From Clostridia bacterium (GTDB lineage Bacteria; Bacillota; Clostridia; Christensenellales; Borkfalkiaceae), in contig JAFUJR010000015.1 of assembly GCA_017468085.1 (NCBI GenBank), positions 62,001-126,000 on the forward strand: a stretch of DNA of 64,000 nt, written 5' to 3'. The position numbers were made by a program, and so were the translations under genes. The stretch's first letter is position 1. Every line of letters starts with the position of its first letter. A model generated the notes under the pieces. That model was not told the DNA's origin, searched no databases, and worked only from the letters and a program-made list of their open reading frames with translations. Below, piece by piece: positions 14,935-25,449 of the stretch.

Positions 14935-16917
14935 ATGAAAAAATTTTTTAAAAAAATTTCTAAGCTTACTTGGGCGTTCATCGCCCTGTTTGCCGTTTTC
15001 TTCATCGTGGGCGTCAGCACGCTCGGTTGCGCGCGTACCACGGGAGATTCGTTTATCCTTCAAGCAAGAAAAACGGCGTACTTCACTTTGACGGTGGAAA
15101 GCGGTGAGAAATTGGACGGCGTATACGCTAAGGTGGACAATTTCTATGCGGCAGAAGGGGACGTAACGGTTACCGTTAACACCTCTACGACGTCGAGCCC
15201 TACGACTTCGAGCTGGAACTCGAGCAACGCGCTCAGCACGGTTATCGTCGGCGCGGACGGCGGCGCGGATATAAAGTATGCAAAAACGCAAAATTGGATC
15301 GCGCTCGGCACAGACCTTGCCCGTACGGCAAAATCCATTTCGATTACGGCAAGCGCAAGCGTTGAAATCAAAGAAATCGTTTGCTTAAACGAACAAGGCG
15401 AACGCATCGCGATCAAGGGTTACAGACCTTCTTCGGGCAGTAACTTGATTGCGGCGTCCGAACTTACGCCCGCATACGACGCGCAAAAGAGCTTTACGGC
15501 AAGCGAAAATTCCTACTATAATTTCACGGCGGAGGAAGCGTATTACCTCAATTCCGTAAAAAATCTTATGGCGGGCAATAAGTACGTTTCGGGCGGCAAA
15601 TACGTCGTTGGCGAAAACTTTAACTATCTTGCAACCGTACTTTTAGTACCCTCCGTAGCCATGTTTGGCGACAGCGTGTTTGCGCTCCGTTTGCCTGCAT
15701 TCCTCGCGACCTGTGCAACCATTATCTTCGCGTATATGTTCGCACGCGCATTTTTTAAGAATGAAAAGCATTCTTTCATTTTTGCGGTATTGCTTTGCGT
15801 TGGCGGTATGGTTACGTCGGTGGGCAGAATGGCTGCGCCCTACGCGCTTGTAGCCAGCGCGCTTGTGGCGAGCGGATATTTTATGTATCGCTTCTTTGCG
15901 AAAGGTATTTCCTCCAAGCGCGTTTACAGGGACGGCTTGAATATTCTTCTTTCGGGTATCTTTGCGGCGTTTGCTATGGCGATGGATACGGCGGCGGCTT
16001 TCCCCGTTTTGGGTATTCTCGTACTCTTTGGGTTCGGTCTTCGCAGACAGAAGCTGGATTATCAGCTTGCGTTGAAGAAGACGGAGGGCAAGGAAGAAAC
16101 CGTCAAGAACGAGCAAGGCGAAAAAGTAACCGTCAACAAAGCGGAAAGGGCGGTTAAGGGAAAATATTTGGAAAAACAGCGCGTGGCTTGGTGCTATGCA
16201 GTGCTTTCCTTCGTGCTCACGAGCGTCGTACTTATTTTGTTTGCGGCAATTCTTTGCTACCCTGCGGCGATCCGCGCGAACGGCAATGTAGACGTTGGGT
16301 TTATCAAACACGTATTAAAGGGCGGTTGGCACGCTTTACGCGGCGGCGCTGCCGTACCTTTCGGCGAAGCGAATGCAAGCAACGTTTGGGCTTGGCTGTT
16401 GCCTATTAAGTCGGCGACCATCTACACGGGCGTAAACGGCGTAGCGGCAAATAACCACCTCGTATGGAACGTTATGCCCAACCTTGTAATCAACGGACTT
16501 TCTTTCTTGGCGTTGCTTGGCGTAACCGTAAAAGTAGCCATCGACGTTGCAAAGGGCAACAAGGACAAAAAAGCCCTTCGTTTGCGCAGAAGATATTTTA
16601 TTTTGCTCGGCGGACTTGCGGCGGCAATGCTCGGCGGTTGCTTGAAACTTTACGTCAGCCCCATCTATTCTTTCTTCTTCCACGTGATCTACACGGCGTT
16701 CTTGCCTCTTGCGGCAACGCTGATCCCCGAGGAAGGGCTTTGTAAGACGAAGGGCAAGCTCCTCGAGGTTCTCATTTGGGTCATCGTCGGCGGGAGTGCG
16801 GCGTTCTTCTTCATTACCCTGCCTAGCACGTGGGGGATCGTCGTTGCGGACGGCTATGCAAGAATTATGCGTTTCCTCTGCCTTATCAACAACGGACATT
16901 TAAGAAGTTTAAGATAA
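14935..16917 (+). CDS. GT-C membrane glycosyltransferase (family 39/PMT-like) with an inserted beta-rich domain
   Basis: 660 residues from ATG 14935 after GAGGAAGGGG. Helix 1 (about 9-30) is followed by an external stretch of about 170 residues that is Thr/Ser/Val-rich and looks like a beta-sandwich, then the family pattern EEAYYLNSVKNLMAG...MFGDSVFALRLPAFLATC, as in ArnT/PMT enzymes that take a sugar from a polyprenyl-phosphate donor. About ten more helices follow. The catalytic acid is probably in AEEAYY. A charged loop (about 360-410) faces the cytoplasm. It probably glycosylates an extracellular protein or envelope polymer. The GT2 enzyme at 61338 is of the kind that makes such polyprenyl donors, but any link is a guess. 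Confidence 0.8.
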   Translation: MKKFFKKISKLTWAFIALFAVFFIVGVSTLGCARTTGDSFILQARKTAYFTLTVESGEKLDGVYAKVDNFYAAEGDVTVTVNTSTTSSPTTSSWNSSNALSTVIVGADGGADIKYAKTQNWIALGTDLARTAKSISITASASVEIKEIVCLNEQGERIAIKGYRPSSGSNLIAASELTPAYDAQKSFTASENSYYNFTAEEAYYLNSVKNLMAGNKYVSGGKYVVGENFNYLATVLLVPSVAMFGDSVFALRLPAFLATCATIIFAYMFARAFFKNEKHSFIFAVLLCVGGMVTSVGRMAAPYALVASALVASGYFMYRFFAKGISSKRVYRDGLNILLSGIFAAFAMAMDTAAAFPVLGILVLFGFGLRRQKLDYQLALKKTEGKEETVKNEQGEKVTVNKAERAVKGKYLEKQRVAWCYAVLSFVLTSVVLILFAAILCYPAAIRANGNVDVGFIKHVLKGGWHALRGGAAVPFGEANASNVWAWLLPIKSATIYTGVNGVAANNHLVWNVMPNLVINGLSFLALLGVTVKVAIDVAKGNKDKKALRLRRRYFILLGGLAAAMLGGCLKLYVSPIYSFFFHVIYTAFLPLAATLIPEEGLCKTKGKLLEVLIWVIVGGSAAFFFITLPSTWGIVVADGYARIMRFLCLINNGHLRSLR

Positions 16918-16925
16918 TCTATTTT

Positions 16926-16958
16926 AAATCCGCAACGAGCTTGCGGATTTTCCGTTTT
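16926..16958 (+). terminator. Terminator after the glycosyltransferase gene
   Basis: AAATCCGCAA pairs with TTGCGGATTT around a five-base loop, then TCCGTTTTT. Confidence 0.8.
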
Positions 16959-16988
16959 TCGCTTGCAATTTAGCGAAAGGAGTAAACT

Positions 16989-18524
16989 ATGTTAGCAAAG
17001 GTACAAAGCTATGCGCTTTCGGGCTTAGAGGGCGTATGCGTAACGGTGGAAGCGGACATTTCCAAGGGGCTTCCCTCTTACGAGATGGTCGGCTTGCCCG
17101 ACGCGGCGGTGAAGGAATCGAAGGAGCGGGTAAGAAGCGCCGTCAAAAACAGCGCGTTGGAATTTCCCGCGCATAAAATTACCGTCAACCTCGCCCCTGC
17201 TTACGTCAAAAAAGAGGGCTCGTCTTTCGATTTGCCCGTTGCCATCGCTCTATTGCTTGCCTACGGCTCGATAGAAGGGACGGTGGACGGTATTATCTTC
17301 CTCGGCGAGCTGGCGCTCAACGGCGATTTGCGCCCCGTTTCGGGCGTTCTGCCCTCGATTATTTCCGCGCGTGATAAAGGCTTTACCAAATTCGTCGTAC
17401 CGAAAGGGAACGAAAAGGAGGCGGGCTATATCCACGGCGTAGAGGTGTTTGCGGCGAATTCCTTACGCGAGGTCGTCGACCACTTGACGGGCGAAAAGCC
17501 TATGCAAAGCGTACCTACCTCGTCCTTTACGGCGGCAACTGCCGAAAAGGAACGCCCTTACGATCTTGCCTTCGTCAAAGGGCAGGCGATTGCCAAGCGC
17601 GCTTTAGAGGTGGCGGTGGCGGGCGGACACAATATTCTGTTCGTAGGCCCTCCGGGCAGCGGGAAAACTATGCTGGCGCGCGCTTTGCCTTCCGTTCTTC
17701 CCGATATGGCTTTCAACGAGGCGTTGGAAATCACCAAAATCCACTCGGTGGCGGGCACGCTCGGTGAGGAAGGGATCGTTACGGAACGCCCTTTCCGTAG
17801 TCCGCACCACACGGCAACCACCGTTTCCCTTTGCGGGGGCGGAAATAAATCGGTACACCCGGGCGAAATCAGTCTTGCGCACGGCGGCGTGCTTTTCTTA
17901 GACGAACTGCCCGAATATAAGCGCTCGGCGTTGGAGGCGCTCCGTCAGCCCTTGGAGGACGGCGTTATCACCATTTCGCGCGCGGGCGGCACGGTTACTT
18001 ATCCCGCTTCGTTTATGCTCTGCGCGAGCATGAACCCCTGCCCGTGCGGAAATTACGGCAGCCGTAAACGCCGCTGTATCTGCACCCCCAACGACATTCG
18101 CAAGTACAAGGCGCGCATTTCCGGGCCGTTGCTTGACAGAATCGATATTCAAGTCGAGGTGGACGGCGTGGACTACGACGACCTCGTTTCCGAAACGAAA
18201 GAGGAAAACAGTGCGTCGGTCAAAGCGCGCGCGGACGCGGCGAGGAAGATCCAACGCGCCCGTTTTGAAAACAGCCAAGTACAATCCAACGCGGAAATGG
18301 GGGAAAAGGAAACGCGCGAATATTGCCGTTTGACCCCCGAATGCGAAAGCGTCTTAAGAGAGGCGTTTGAAAGCCTGCGCCTTTCAGCGCGTGCCCGTTC
18401 GAGAATTTTAAAGGTAGCGCGTACGATAGCCGATTTAGAGCTGTGCGAGGACATCACGCCCGACCACTTATACGAAGCGATTTCCTACCGTACCTACGGC
18501 GCGGAAGTCAACGAGCTGGATTAA
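16989..18524 (+). CDS. comM: YifB/ComM family Mg-chelatase-like AAA+ protein
   Basis: 511 residues. N-terminal S5/LonC-like domain (1-170; starts MLAKVQSYALSGLEGVCVTVE), then an AAA+ core with Walker A GPPGSGKTML, Walker B VLFLDELPEY, sensor CASMNPCPCG and a Mg_chelatase C-terminal domain with four cysteines (CPCGNYG...RRCIC). ComM is a helicase that promotes branch migration when transformed DNA is integrated. The gene starts the group comM, DUF1294, dprA, topA; dprA is the other DNA-uptake gene, so a natural transformation role fits. GCGAAAGGAG precedes ATG 16989. Confidence 0.95.
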   Translation: MLAKVQSYALSGLEGVCVTVEADISKGLPSYEMVGLPDAAVKESKERVRSAVKNSALEFPAHKITVNLAPAYVKKEGSSFDLPVAIALLLAYGSIEGTVDGIIFLGELALNGDLRPVSGVLPSIISARDKGFTKFVVPKGNEKEAGYIHGVEVFAANSLREVVDHLTGEKPMQSVPTSSFTAATAEKERPYDLAFVKGQAIAKRALEVAVAGGHNILFVGPPGSGKTMLARALPSVLPDMAFNEALEITKIHSVAGTLGEEGIVTERPFRSPHHTATTVSLCGGGNKSVHPGEISLAHGGVLFLDELPEYKRSALEALRQPLEDGVITISRAGGTVTYPASFMLCASMNPCPCGNYGSRKRRCICTPNDIRKYKARISGPLLDRIDIQVEVDGVDYDDLVSETKEENSASVKARADAARKIQRARFENSQVQSNAEMGEKETREYCRLTPECESVLREAFESLRLSARARSRILKVARTIADLELCEDITPDHLYEAISYRTYGAEVNELD

Positions 18525-18572
18525 AAGCAATTTCGCGTTCGCCTGCAAGGTGAGCGGTAAAAAGGAAGAATT

Positions 18573-18848
18573 ATGACCCCTGCAATCATTTGTGCGTGTA
18601 TATTCGGCGCAATATCCCTGATCGCCTTTATTTTGTACGCGGTGGATAAACGCCGCGCCATACAAAAAAAGTGGCGTATCCCCGAAGCGACGCTTATCGG
18701 TTTTTCTATGGTAGGCGGCGCGGCGGGCGGTTATTTGGCGATGCTTATCGCAAGACACAAAACCAAGCATTGGTATTTTCATTTTTTCAATATTCTCGGC
18801 TTGATATGGCAAGTCGGGTTGGTTGTTTTTCTCGCAATCCAATTTTAA
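18573..18848 (+). CDS. DUF1294 small membrane protein
   Basis: 91 residues: a first helix (about 4-22), the family motif YAVDKRRAIQKKWRIPEATL, a glycine-rich helix MVGGAAGGYLAMLIARHKTKH and a last helix. The pattern matches DUF1294, whose function is unknown. It lies between comM and dprA with short gaps and is probably in their operon. Confidence 0.88.
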   Translation: MTPAIICACIFGAISLIAFILYAVDKRRAIQKKWRIPEATLIGFSMVGGAAGGYLAMLIARHKTKHWYFHFFNILGLIWQVGLVVFLAIQF

Positions 18849-18886
18849 ATTAGCCACGGAAAACTCCGTGGCGGTAAGGAGCGGAC

Positions 18887-19756
18887 TTGTTTACCGACGT
18901 TAAAAGGTTACAAACACAGCTTATCGCGCTGTCAAAAACGGACGGGGACTATCCGCAGGAATGGCGGTATATGCCCGACGCGCCGCAAACGGTATATGCG
19001 CTTGGCAATATTGCCCTTTTAAAAGAACGCAAACTCACCGTCGTCGGCTCGCGTACTACCACTGCAAACGCCTTAAAGCTCGGCGAAAAAATCGTGGCGG
19101 AGCTGACGGCCCATTTCGTCATCGTTACGGGCACGGCGGACGGCGGGGACAGCGCGGCGGCAGAGGGCGCGCTTCAAAGCGGGCGGGTCATTGCGCTTCT
19201 TGCTGGCGGATTTTCCGCGTTGCCGCAAGGCAATCTGCCCTTATTGGAAAAGATAGCAAAACACGGTTTGCTCCTTTCCCCGTATGAATTTGATACGCCG
19301 GTAAGGAGCTTTTCCTACGAATACAGAAACAAGCTGTTGGCGGCGCTTGGCGAGGGCGCGTTCGTACTCGGTGCCGGCGCAAAAAGCGGCGCGCTCATCA
19401 CGGCAAAGTACGCCGAAAAATATCAAAAGAAAATATTCGCGTTCCCTTATCCCCCCAATTCGGCGGCGGGCGAGGGGTGTAACGCGTTAATCAAGCGGGG
19501 CGCGTGCCTCGTGGAAGAAAGCGCGGACGTTTTAAGCAAATTCGGCATAGATACAAGCAAACCCAAAGCCGCGCTTGAACTGACGGCAGAGGAAAATAAG
19601 TTGTACGAGGCGTTAAAGGAATTGTGTGAGGGGCATATCTCCGAACTGTCCGCAAAATCGGGCGTACCCGTATTCAAGGCGAGGGCGGTGCTTTCCGCTC
19701 TTGAAATCAAAGGGCTTGCGGTATCCGTCGGCGGAAACCGTTACGGACTCGTTTAA
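18887..19756 (+). CDS. dprA: DNA-processing protein DprA/Smf
   Basis: 289 residues from TTG 18887, after AAGGAGCGGA. Rossmann-like DprA core: VVGSRTTT, VIVTGTADGGDSAAAEGAL, RVIALLAGGF, SPYEFDTPVRSFSYEYRNKLLAALG, KSGALITAKYA. A winged-helix tail follows (about 228-289). DprA loads RecA on incoming single-stranded DNA. Some canonical residues differ: the usual SGxAxGID appears as TGTADGGD. A small hairpin, GCCACGGA / TCCGTGGC (18853-18872), stands before the ribosome site and lacks a T-run. Confidence 0.93.
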   Translation: MFTDVKRLQTQLIALSKTDGDYPQEWRYMPDAPQTVYALGNIALLKERKLTVVGSRTTTANALKLGEKIVAELTAHFVIVTGTADGGDSAAAEGALQSGRVIALLAGGFSALPQGNLPLLEKIAKHGLLLSPYEFDTPVRSFSYEYRNKLLAALGEGAFVLGAGAKSGALITAKYAEKYQKKIFAFPYPPNSAAGEGCNALIKRGACLVEESADVLSKFGIDTSKPKAALELTAEENKLYEALKELCEGHISELSAKSGVPVFKARAVLSALEIKGLAVSVGGNRYGLV

Positions 19757-19855
19757 GGGAAACGCACCGTATAAATTATGCAAAAAGCGCGTATAAGTAA
19801 ATGGCGCGCAAACGTAAATTTGGCAAAAAAATCAACGGATTTTAAGGAAGATAGA

Positions 19856-22174
19856 ATGGATTTAATTATCGTAGAGTCGCCTTCCAAGGCGAAAACCATC
19901 AACAAGTATCTCAAAGGCAAGTACAAGGTAGACGCGTCGGCGGGGCATATTCGTGATTTGCCCGTGCATACGCTCGGCGTGGATATCAAAAATAATTTCG
20001 AGCCCAAGTACGTCAATTCGGAAAGTAAAGAGGACGTCATTCGCCGTCTTACTTATGCGACCAAAAACGCAGACCGCGTATATCTCGCAACCGACCCTGA
20101 CCGCGAAGGCGAGGCAATTGCTTGGCACTTGCAAACGGTTTTGGGCTTGGACGAAAACGGGCTTAACCGAATTGAATTTAACGAGGTTTCGCAACGCGCG
20201 ATTGAGGACGCGTTAAAAAGTCCCCGTCAAATCAATTACAGCCTCGTAGACGCACAGCAGGCGCGCCGTGTGCTCGATAGATTGGTGGGCTATAAACTTT
20301 CCACCTTACTCAACCACAAAATCGAGGATAAAAACGGGAACGGAAAACGCACCCTTTCGGGGGGCAGAGTACAGTCGGTTGCCCTCCGCCTTATCGTGGA
20401 AAGAGAACGCGAAATTTTGGCGTTCGTTCCGCAGGAATATTGGAATTTAACGGCGGAATTGCAGGATACCGCCAAGGCAAAGTCCCCCTTTAAAGCGTTG
20501 CTTGAAAAGAAGGGAACGAGAAAGTACAAGCCCTCGTCCGCGGAAGAAACGGCGGCGGTTTTGGACGCGTTAAACGCGGGTAAATTCGTCGTTTCTAAGG
20601 TAAAGAAATCGGAAGTAAAATCCCACGCGCCCGCGCCTTTCACGACGAGCTCTCTGCAACAGGACGCGTCGATAAAGCTCGGTTTTACCGCGCCCGACAC
20701 CATGGCGCTTGCGCAACACCTCTACGAAGGTATCGACACGGAAAACGGCGACCATATCGCGTTTATCACCTATATGAGAACGGACTCTACCCGCGTTTCC
20801 AAGGCGGCGCAGGATAGGGCGCTTGCGCGTATCCGTGAGGTTTACGGCGAAGAATACGCGCCCGAAAAACCCAATTATTACGCGTCCAAAAAAGGGGCGC
20901 AGGACGCGCACGAAGCGATCCGTCCCATCGATTTGAATATGACTCCCGACAAGGCGAAAAAATTGCTTGATAAAAAGCATTATTCCCTTTACAAGCTGAT
21001 TTACGAACGTTTTCTTGCGTCGCAGATGGCGGAGGCGAAGTATAACAGTATGCAAATGGAAATCAACAACAGCGGGTATATCTTCAAATCGAGCGGTAAA
21101 GTGATGACCTTCCCCGGCTTTACGGCGGTGTATCAAGACATCAGCGCAAAGAAGGACGACGAGGACGAAATCAGCGCGGAAAAGCTCCTTCCCGACTTAA
21201 AAGAAGGGGATATCCTCGACCTTATTTCCATGAAAAAGGAACAGAAATTCACCAAGCCTCCTCAGCGCTACACCGACGCGTCCATCGTTAAGGCAATGGA
21301 AGAAAAGGGGATCGGCAGACCGTCCACCTACGCGACGATCATTTCCAAGCTCATGCAAAAATACGTCAAAAAAGACGGAAAATATATGATTCCCTCGCCG
21401 ATTGCCTACGACGTTGTGGATATGCTTGTAAAATGCTTTGAGGACGTCATGGACGTCGGTTTTACGGCGGACATGGAAACCAAGCTCGACGACATAGAAG
21501 AGGGCGGCGTCGATTGGCGCGCCGTCATCGGCGATTTTTATCCCGGCTTTGAGAAAAAGCTCCGCGCGGCGTCCTCTTACGGCGATCAGCTCACGGACGA
21601 GGTGTGCGGCAAGTGCGGACATTTTATGATTCGCAGAATGGGTAAATTCGGCAGATATCTCGCTTGCTCCAACTATCCCGAATGTCAAAATATTTTAAGC
21701 GAGGGCAAGGAAGAGGTTTCCGCTTTACGTTGCCCGAAATGCGGTGAAAATATGGTGGTAAAGAGCGGTAAGTCGGGGAAATTTCTCGCTTGCCCCAACT
21801 ATCCCGATTGCCGTTCCACGATGTCCATACCCACGGACGAAATGCCCAAACTTGTAGGTAAATGTCCCGAATGCGGCTCGGCGATGACCGTCCGCAAATC
21901 CAAGCGCGGCAAAACCTATTACAGCTGTTTGGGTTATCCCGACTGTAAGTTTATGAGCTGGGATATCCCCACGGGCGAGAAGTGTCCCAAGTGCGGGGGC
22001 GCGATGGTCAAGACGGCGCGCGGTAACGAGCGTTGCGGCAATAAGGATTGTTCTTATAAGATAAAAACGGAAAAAAAGACCAAGACGGTGCAGTTTGACG
22101 ACGATTTCGTTCCGCCTCCCTTGGAAGAAGAACCCGTTTTTGTGCATTTTGAAAGCGACTACCATGAAAATTGA
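19856..22174 (+). CDS. topA: DNA topoisomerase I
   Basis: 772 residues from ATG 19856 (AAGGAAG upstream); the longer frame from 19778 has no family match before this Met. TOPRIM domain LIIVESPSKAKTINKYL...ATDPDREGEAIAWH, then the topo IA core with catalytic Y306 in FITYMRTDSTR. Four C-terminal zinc ribbons follow (CGKCGHF, CPKCGEN, CPECGSA, CPKCGGA), the last shorter. It relaxes negative supercoils through a 5'-phosphotyrosine. The order dprA-topA-trmFO is conserved in Firmicutes. The stop lies eleven bases inside trmFO. Confidence 0.97.
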   Translation: MDLIIVESPSKAKTINKYLKGKYKVDASAGHIRDLPVHTLGVDIKNNFEPKYVNSESKEDVIRRLTYATKNADRVYLATDPDREGEAIAWHLQTVLGLDENGLNRIEFNEVSQRAIEDALKSPRQINYSLVDAQQARRVLDRLVGYKLSTLLNHKIEDKNGNGKRTLSGGRVQSVALRLIVEREREILAFVPQEYWNLTAELQDTAKAKSPFKALLEKKGTRKYKPSSAEETAAVLDALNAGKFVVSKVKKSEVKSHAPAPFTTSSLQQDASIKLGFTAPDTMALAQHLYEGIDTENGDHIAFITYMRTDSTRVSKAAQDRALARIREVYGEEYAPEKPNYYASKKGAQDAHEAIRPIDLNMTPDKAKKLLDKKHYSLYKLIYERFLASQMAEAKYNSMQMEINNSGYIFKSSGKVMTFPGFTAVYQDISAKKDDEDEISAEKLLPDLKEGDILDLISMKKEQKFTKPPQRYTDASIVKAMEEKGIGRPSTYATIISKLMQKYVKKDGKYMIPSPIAYDVVDMLVKCFEDVMDVGFTADMETKLDDIEEGGVDWRAVIGDFYPGFEKKLRAASSYGDQLTDEVCGKCGHFMIRRMGKFGRYLACSNYPECQNILSEGKEEVSALRCPKCGENMVVKSGKSGKFLACPNYPDCRSTMSIPTDEMPKLVGKCPECGSAMTVRKSKRGKTYYSCLGYPDCKFMSWDIPTGEKCPKCGGAMVKTARGNERCGNKDCSYKIKTEKKTKTVQFDDDFVPPPLEEEPVFVHFESDYHEN

Positions 22175-23486
22175 TAAAGAAGTACTCGTTATCGGCGGCG
22201 GACTTGCCGGCAGCGAGGCGGCGTATTACCTCGCCAGCCACGGTATAAAAACTACCCTCGTCGAGATGAAGCCGAAAAAATTTACGCTCGCGCACGAGAG
22301 TGAAAATTACGGCGAGCTCGTCTGCTCCAACTCCTTAAAGAGCAACGACGTCTATGCCAACGCTTGCGGACTTTTAAAGGAAGAAATGCGGCTTTTAGGC
22401 TCGATGATTATCGAGGCGGCGGATAACACCAAAGTGCCTGCGGGTGCGGCTTTGGCGGTGGATAGAGATAAATTTTCGGCGTATATCACCGAAAAATTGA
22501 AAACTTGCCCCAATCTCACCTTGGTTAGCGACGAGGTGAAAAGTATACCCGAAATCGAAAAGGACGGGGGCAGGTATGCGATCATTGCCACGGGGCCTCT
22601 TACGGCAGAGGCGCTCAGCGAAGATATTGTGCGCATAACGGGCGGCGGCTTGCACTTTTACGACGCGTCTGCGCCTATCGTTTCGGCGGAGAGCGTCGAT
22701 ACGTCCTGCGCGTTCATGGGGGACAGATACGGAAAGGGCACGGGAGATTATATCAACTGCCCGATGAATAAAGAGGAATATTACACCTTTGTGGACGAGC
22801 TGTTGGCGGCGGAAAAAGCCGAGCTGCACGCCTTTGAAAAACGGGAAATTTTCGAGGGGTGTATGCCCATAGAGGTGATGGCTTCGCGCGGACGGGACAC
22901 CCTGCGCTTCGGTACGCTCAAGCCCGTAGGGCTTTTGGGGGAGGATGGAAAACGCCCCTATGCCGTGTTACAGCTTCGTAAGGAAAACGAGAACGGCACG
23001 GCGTATAATTTGGTCGGGTTTCAAACGAATTTAAAATTCCCCGAACAAAAACGGGTGTTTTCGATGATACCCGCCTTAAAAAATGCGGAGTTTTTGCGTT
23101 ACGGCGTTATGCACAGAAATACCTATATTCAGTCCCCAGACGTTTTAAATCGCGATTTTTCGTTTAAGAATAATAGACGGATATTTTTCGCTGGGCAGAT
23201 CACGGGTGTGGAAGGGTACGTCGAAAGCGCGGCAAGCGGCTTGCTCGCGGCGATACATATCGCGGACGAAATCCTTGAAAGACCCACCCATGTCTTTGAT
23301 GAAACTACAATTTGCGGCGCTTTGGAAACGCATATTTCCACCCCGAACAAGGATTTTCAGCCGATGAACGCCAACTTCGGGATACTCTCGCCCATGCCCG
23401 TGCGCATTCGCGACAAAAAGGAACGCTATCGCGCGCTGGCGGAAAGGGCGCTTGAAAGCGTCAAAGCCCAACTGCAAAACCGTTAA
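22164..23486 (+). CDS. trmFO: Folate- and FAD-dependent tRNA m5U54 methyltransferase TrmFO
   Basis: 440 residues from ATG 22164, overlapping the end of topA; the longer frame from 22095 reads through topA. The FAD-binding motif [18 protein letters not shown] (10-27) is at the start, then [34 protein letters not shown] and the C-terminal [20 protein letters not shown]. It makes ribothymidine at position 54 of tRNA using methylene-tetrahydrofolate. Length and order (topA-trmFO-hslVU) are as expected for the phylum, although xerC, often between trmFO and hslV, is missing. Confidence 0.96.
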   Translation: MKIDKEVLVIGGGLAGSEAAYYLASHGIKTTLVEMKPKKFTLAHESENYGELVCSNSLKSNDVYANACGLLKEEMRLLGSMIIEAADNTKVPAGAALAVDRDKFSAYITEKLKTCPNLTLVSDEVKSIPEIEKDGGRYAIIATGPLTAEALSEDIVRITGGGLHFYDASAPIVSAESVDTSCAFMGDRYGKGTGDYINCPMNKEEYYTFVDELLAAEKAELHAFEKREIFEGCMPIEVMASRGRDTLRFGTLKPVGLLGEDGKRPYAVLQLRKENENGTAYNLVGFQTNLKFPEQKRVFSMIPALKNAEFLRYGVMHRNTYIQSPDVLNRDFSFKNNRRIFFAGQITGVEGYVESAASGLLAAIHIADEILERPTHVFDETTICGALETHISTPNKDFQPMNANFGILSPMPVRIRDKKERYRALAERALESVKAQLQNR

Positions 23487-23511
23487 AACAAGAAAATTGG
23501 GAGAAAGAATT

Positions 23512-24135
23512 ATGGAATTTAGAGGTACGACCATTTGCGCAGTGAAAAGAAACGGCGTTACCGCCATCGCGGGCGACGGTCAAGTTACGATGGGCGAATC
23601 GGTCATTTTTAAGAATACGGCAGTAAAGGTACGCCGCATTTTCGGCGGCAAGGTCATTTTAGGGTTTGCGGGTTCGGTTACGGACGCTTTTGCGCTTACC
23701 GAACGCTTCGAGGGTATGCTCAACAAATTCGGCGGCAACTTAATGCGCTCGGCGGTGGAGCTTGCAGAGCTTTGGCGCAGCGATAAAATCGGCAGAAAGC
23801 TGGACGCTATGATGATCACGGCAGACGAAAGTACGCTGCTCGTCTTGTCGGGTACGGGCGAAGTTATCGAGCCTGACGAGGGGGTTTGCGCCATCGGCAG
23901 CGGCGGCAATTACGCTTTGGCAGCGGCGCGCGCTCTGTATCAGGAAACGGATTATCCCGCTGAGGAAATCGCGCAAAAGGCGCTGAAAATCGCTTCGGAA
24001 ATTTGCGTGTTCACCAACGACAATATTCGTTGTGAAATCGTGGGCAAAACAGAACTGAATGCGGACATGCCCCCCGCAAAAGTGAAAAAAACGCCTAAAA
24101 AATCGAAGGCGAAAGCGGAAAAGGAGGACAAATAA
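23512..24135 (+). CDS. hslV: ATP-dependent protease proteolytic subunit HslV (ClpQ)
   Basis: 207 residues from ATG 23512 after TGGGAGAAAG. MEFRG is a short propeptide and T6 of [10 protein letters not shown] becomes the N-terminal catalytic threonine. [35 protein letters not shown] and [14 protein letters not shown] are family blocks. A Lys-rich tail (about 185-207) exceeds the usual length. With HslU it forms a two-ring protease. hslU starts immediately after the stop. Confidence 0.96.
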   Translation: MEFRGTTICAVKRNGVTAIAGDGQVTMGESVIFKNTAVKVRRIFGGKVILGFAGSVTDAFALTERFEGMLNKFGGNLMRSAVELAELWRSDKIGRKLDAMMITADESTLLVLSGTGEVIEPDEGVCAIGSGGNYALAAARALYQETDYPAEEIAQKALKIASEICVFTNDNIRCEIVGKTELNADMPPAKVKKTPKKSKAKAEKEDK

Positions 24136-25443
24136 ATGGATTTATCCCCCAAGCAGATCGTGCATAGATTAGACAAATATATTATCGGTCAAGACGAGGC
24201 GAAAAAGGCGGTGGCAATCGCCCTTCGCAACCGTTACCGCCGCGCTCAGCTCCCCGCGGAGATCCGTGAGGAAATCACCCCCAAAAATATTATCATGAAA
24301 GGACCTACGGGGGTAGGTAAAACGGAAATCGCGCGCAGACTTGCCAAACTTGTCAAAGCGCCTTTCGTCAAGGTGGAAGCGACCAAATACACCGAGGTCG
24401 GCTATGTCGGCAAGGACGTAGAGGGTATGATCCGCGACCTTGCGGAATGCGCTTACCGTCTTGTCAAAGCGGAAAAGGAAGAAGAGGTGAAGGCGAAGGC
24501 GACCTCGATTGCGGAAAAGCGCTTGGTGCAGGTGCTTGCCGAAGCAAAGAAGGACGAAAAGGGCAACCTTGCCCAAGAAGTGTTTGAAAGCAACCTTTTA
24601 GACGGCTTGCGTAAGGGCGAGTTTGATAACTTTGTTATTGAAATGGAGGTTTTGGACGCCCCGCAATCGATGGAGCTCGTGCCCGGCGGCGCGGCAATTT
24701 CCATCGGCAGTATCTTTGGGGATATGTTCCAAGGCAGAAAGAAAAAACGCCGTTTTACCGTCCGCGAGGCTTTCCAAATCGCACTCAGCGAGGAATCGGA
24801 TAAGCTCGTCGACGAGGACGCCATCAAGTCCGAGGCGATTTTCCGCGCGGAAAACGACGGCATCGTGTTCATTGACGAAATCGATAAAATCGCAGGCAAG
24901 GGCAACAACCACGGCGCGGACGTTTCGCGTGAGGGCGTACAAAGAGATATTTTGCCCATCGTCGAGGGCTCGACTGTCGTTACCAAGTACGGCCCTTTGA
25001 AAACGGACTTTATCTTATTCATTGCGGCGGGCGCGTTCCACGTTGCGTCGGTGGAGGATTTGATTCCCGAATTGCAGGGGCGTTTCCCCGTTTCCGTAGA
25101 GTTAAACAGCCTTACCAAAGAGGATTTCGTGCGAATTTTGACGGAGACGGAAAACTCGCTCACCTTCCAATACGGCAAGCTGTTGAGCGTGGATAACATC
25201 GACTTGCGTTTCGACGAGGGCGCCATCGAGCGGATTGCCGAGGTTTCGGTAGAGCTCAATCTTACGTCCGAGGATATCGGCGCAAGGCGGTTGCATACGG
25301 TGATGGAATATCTCTTAGAGGACATCTCTTTCAATGCAGGCGGCGACTATCCTATGTTCACCTTGAATATCGACAGAAAGTACGTGGACGAGCATTTACA
25401 GAAGTTGACGGGGGATAGAAATTTAAAGAAGTATATTCTTTAA
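24136..25443 (+). CDS. hslU: HslU (ClpY) ATPase subunit
   Basis: 435 residues. Start MDLSPKQIVHRLDKYIIGQDEAKKAVAIALRNR, Walker A GPTGVGKTEIAR, pore loop KYTEVGYVGKDVE, an I-domain of about 100 residues, Walker B VFIDEIDKI and the C-terminal GARRLHTVMEYLLEDISF. It unfolds substrates and feeds HslV. It starts at the base after hslV ends, with GGAGG inside the hslV end. codY, which often follows hslU in Firmicutes, is not here. Confidence 0.97.
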   Translation: MDLSPKQIVHRLDKYIIGQDEAKKAVAIALRNRYRRAQLPAEIREEITPKNIIMKGPTGVGKTEIARRLAKLVKAPFVKVEATKYTEVGYVGKDVEGMIRDLAECAYRLVKAEKEEEVKAKATSIAEKRLVQVLAEAKKDEKGNLAQEVFESNLLDGLRKGEFDNFVIEMEVLDAPQSMELVPGGAAISIGSIFGDMFQGRKKKRRFTVREAFQIALSEESDKLVDEDAIKSEAIFRAENDGIVFIDEIDKIAGKGNNHGADVSREGVQRDILPIVEGSTVVTKYGPLKTDFILFIAAGAFHVASVEDLIPELQGRFPVSVELNSLTKEDFVRILTETENSLTFQYGKLLSVDNIDLRFDEGAIERIAEVSVELNLTSEDIGARRLHTVMEYLLEDISFNAGGDYPMFTLNIDRKYVDEHLQKLTGDRNLKKYIL

Positions 25444-25449
25444 ATTTCA

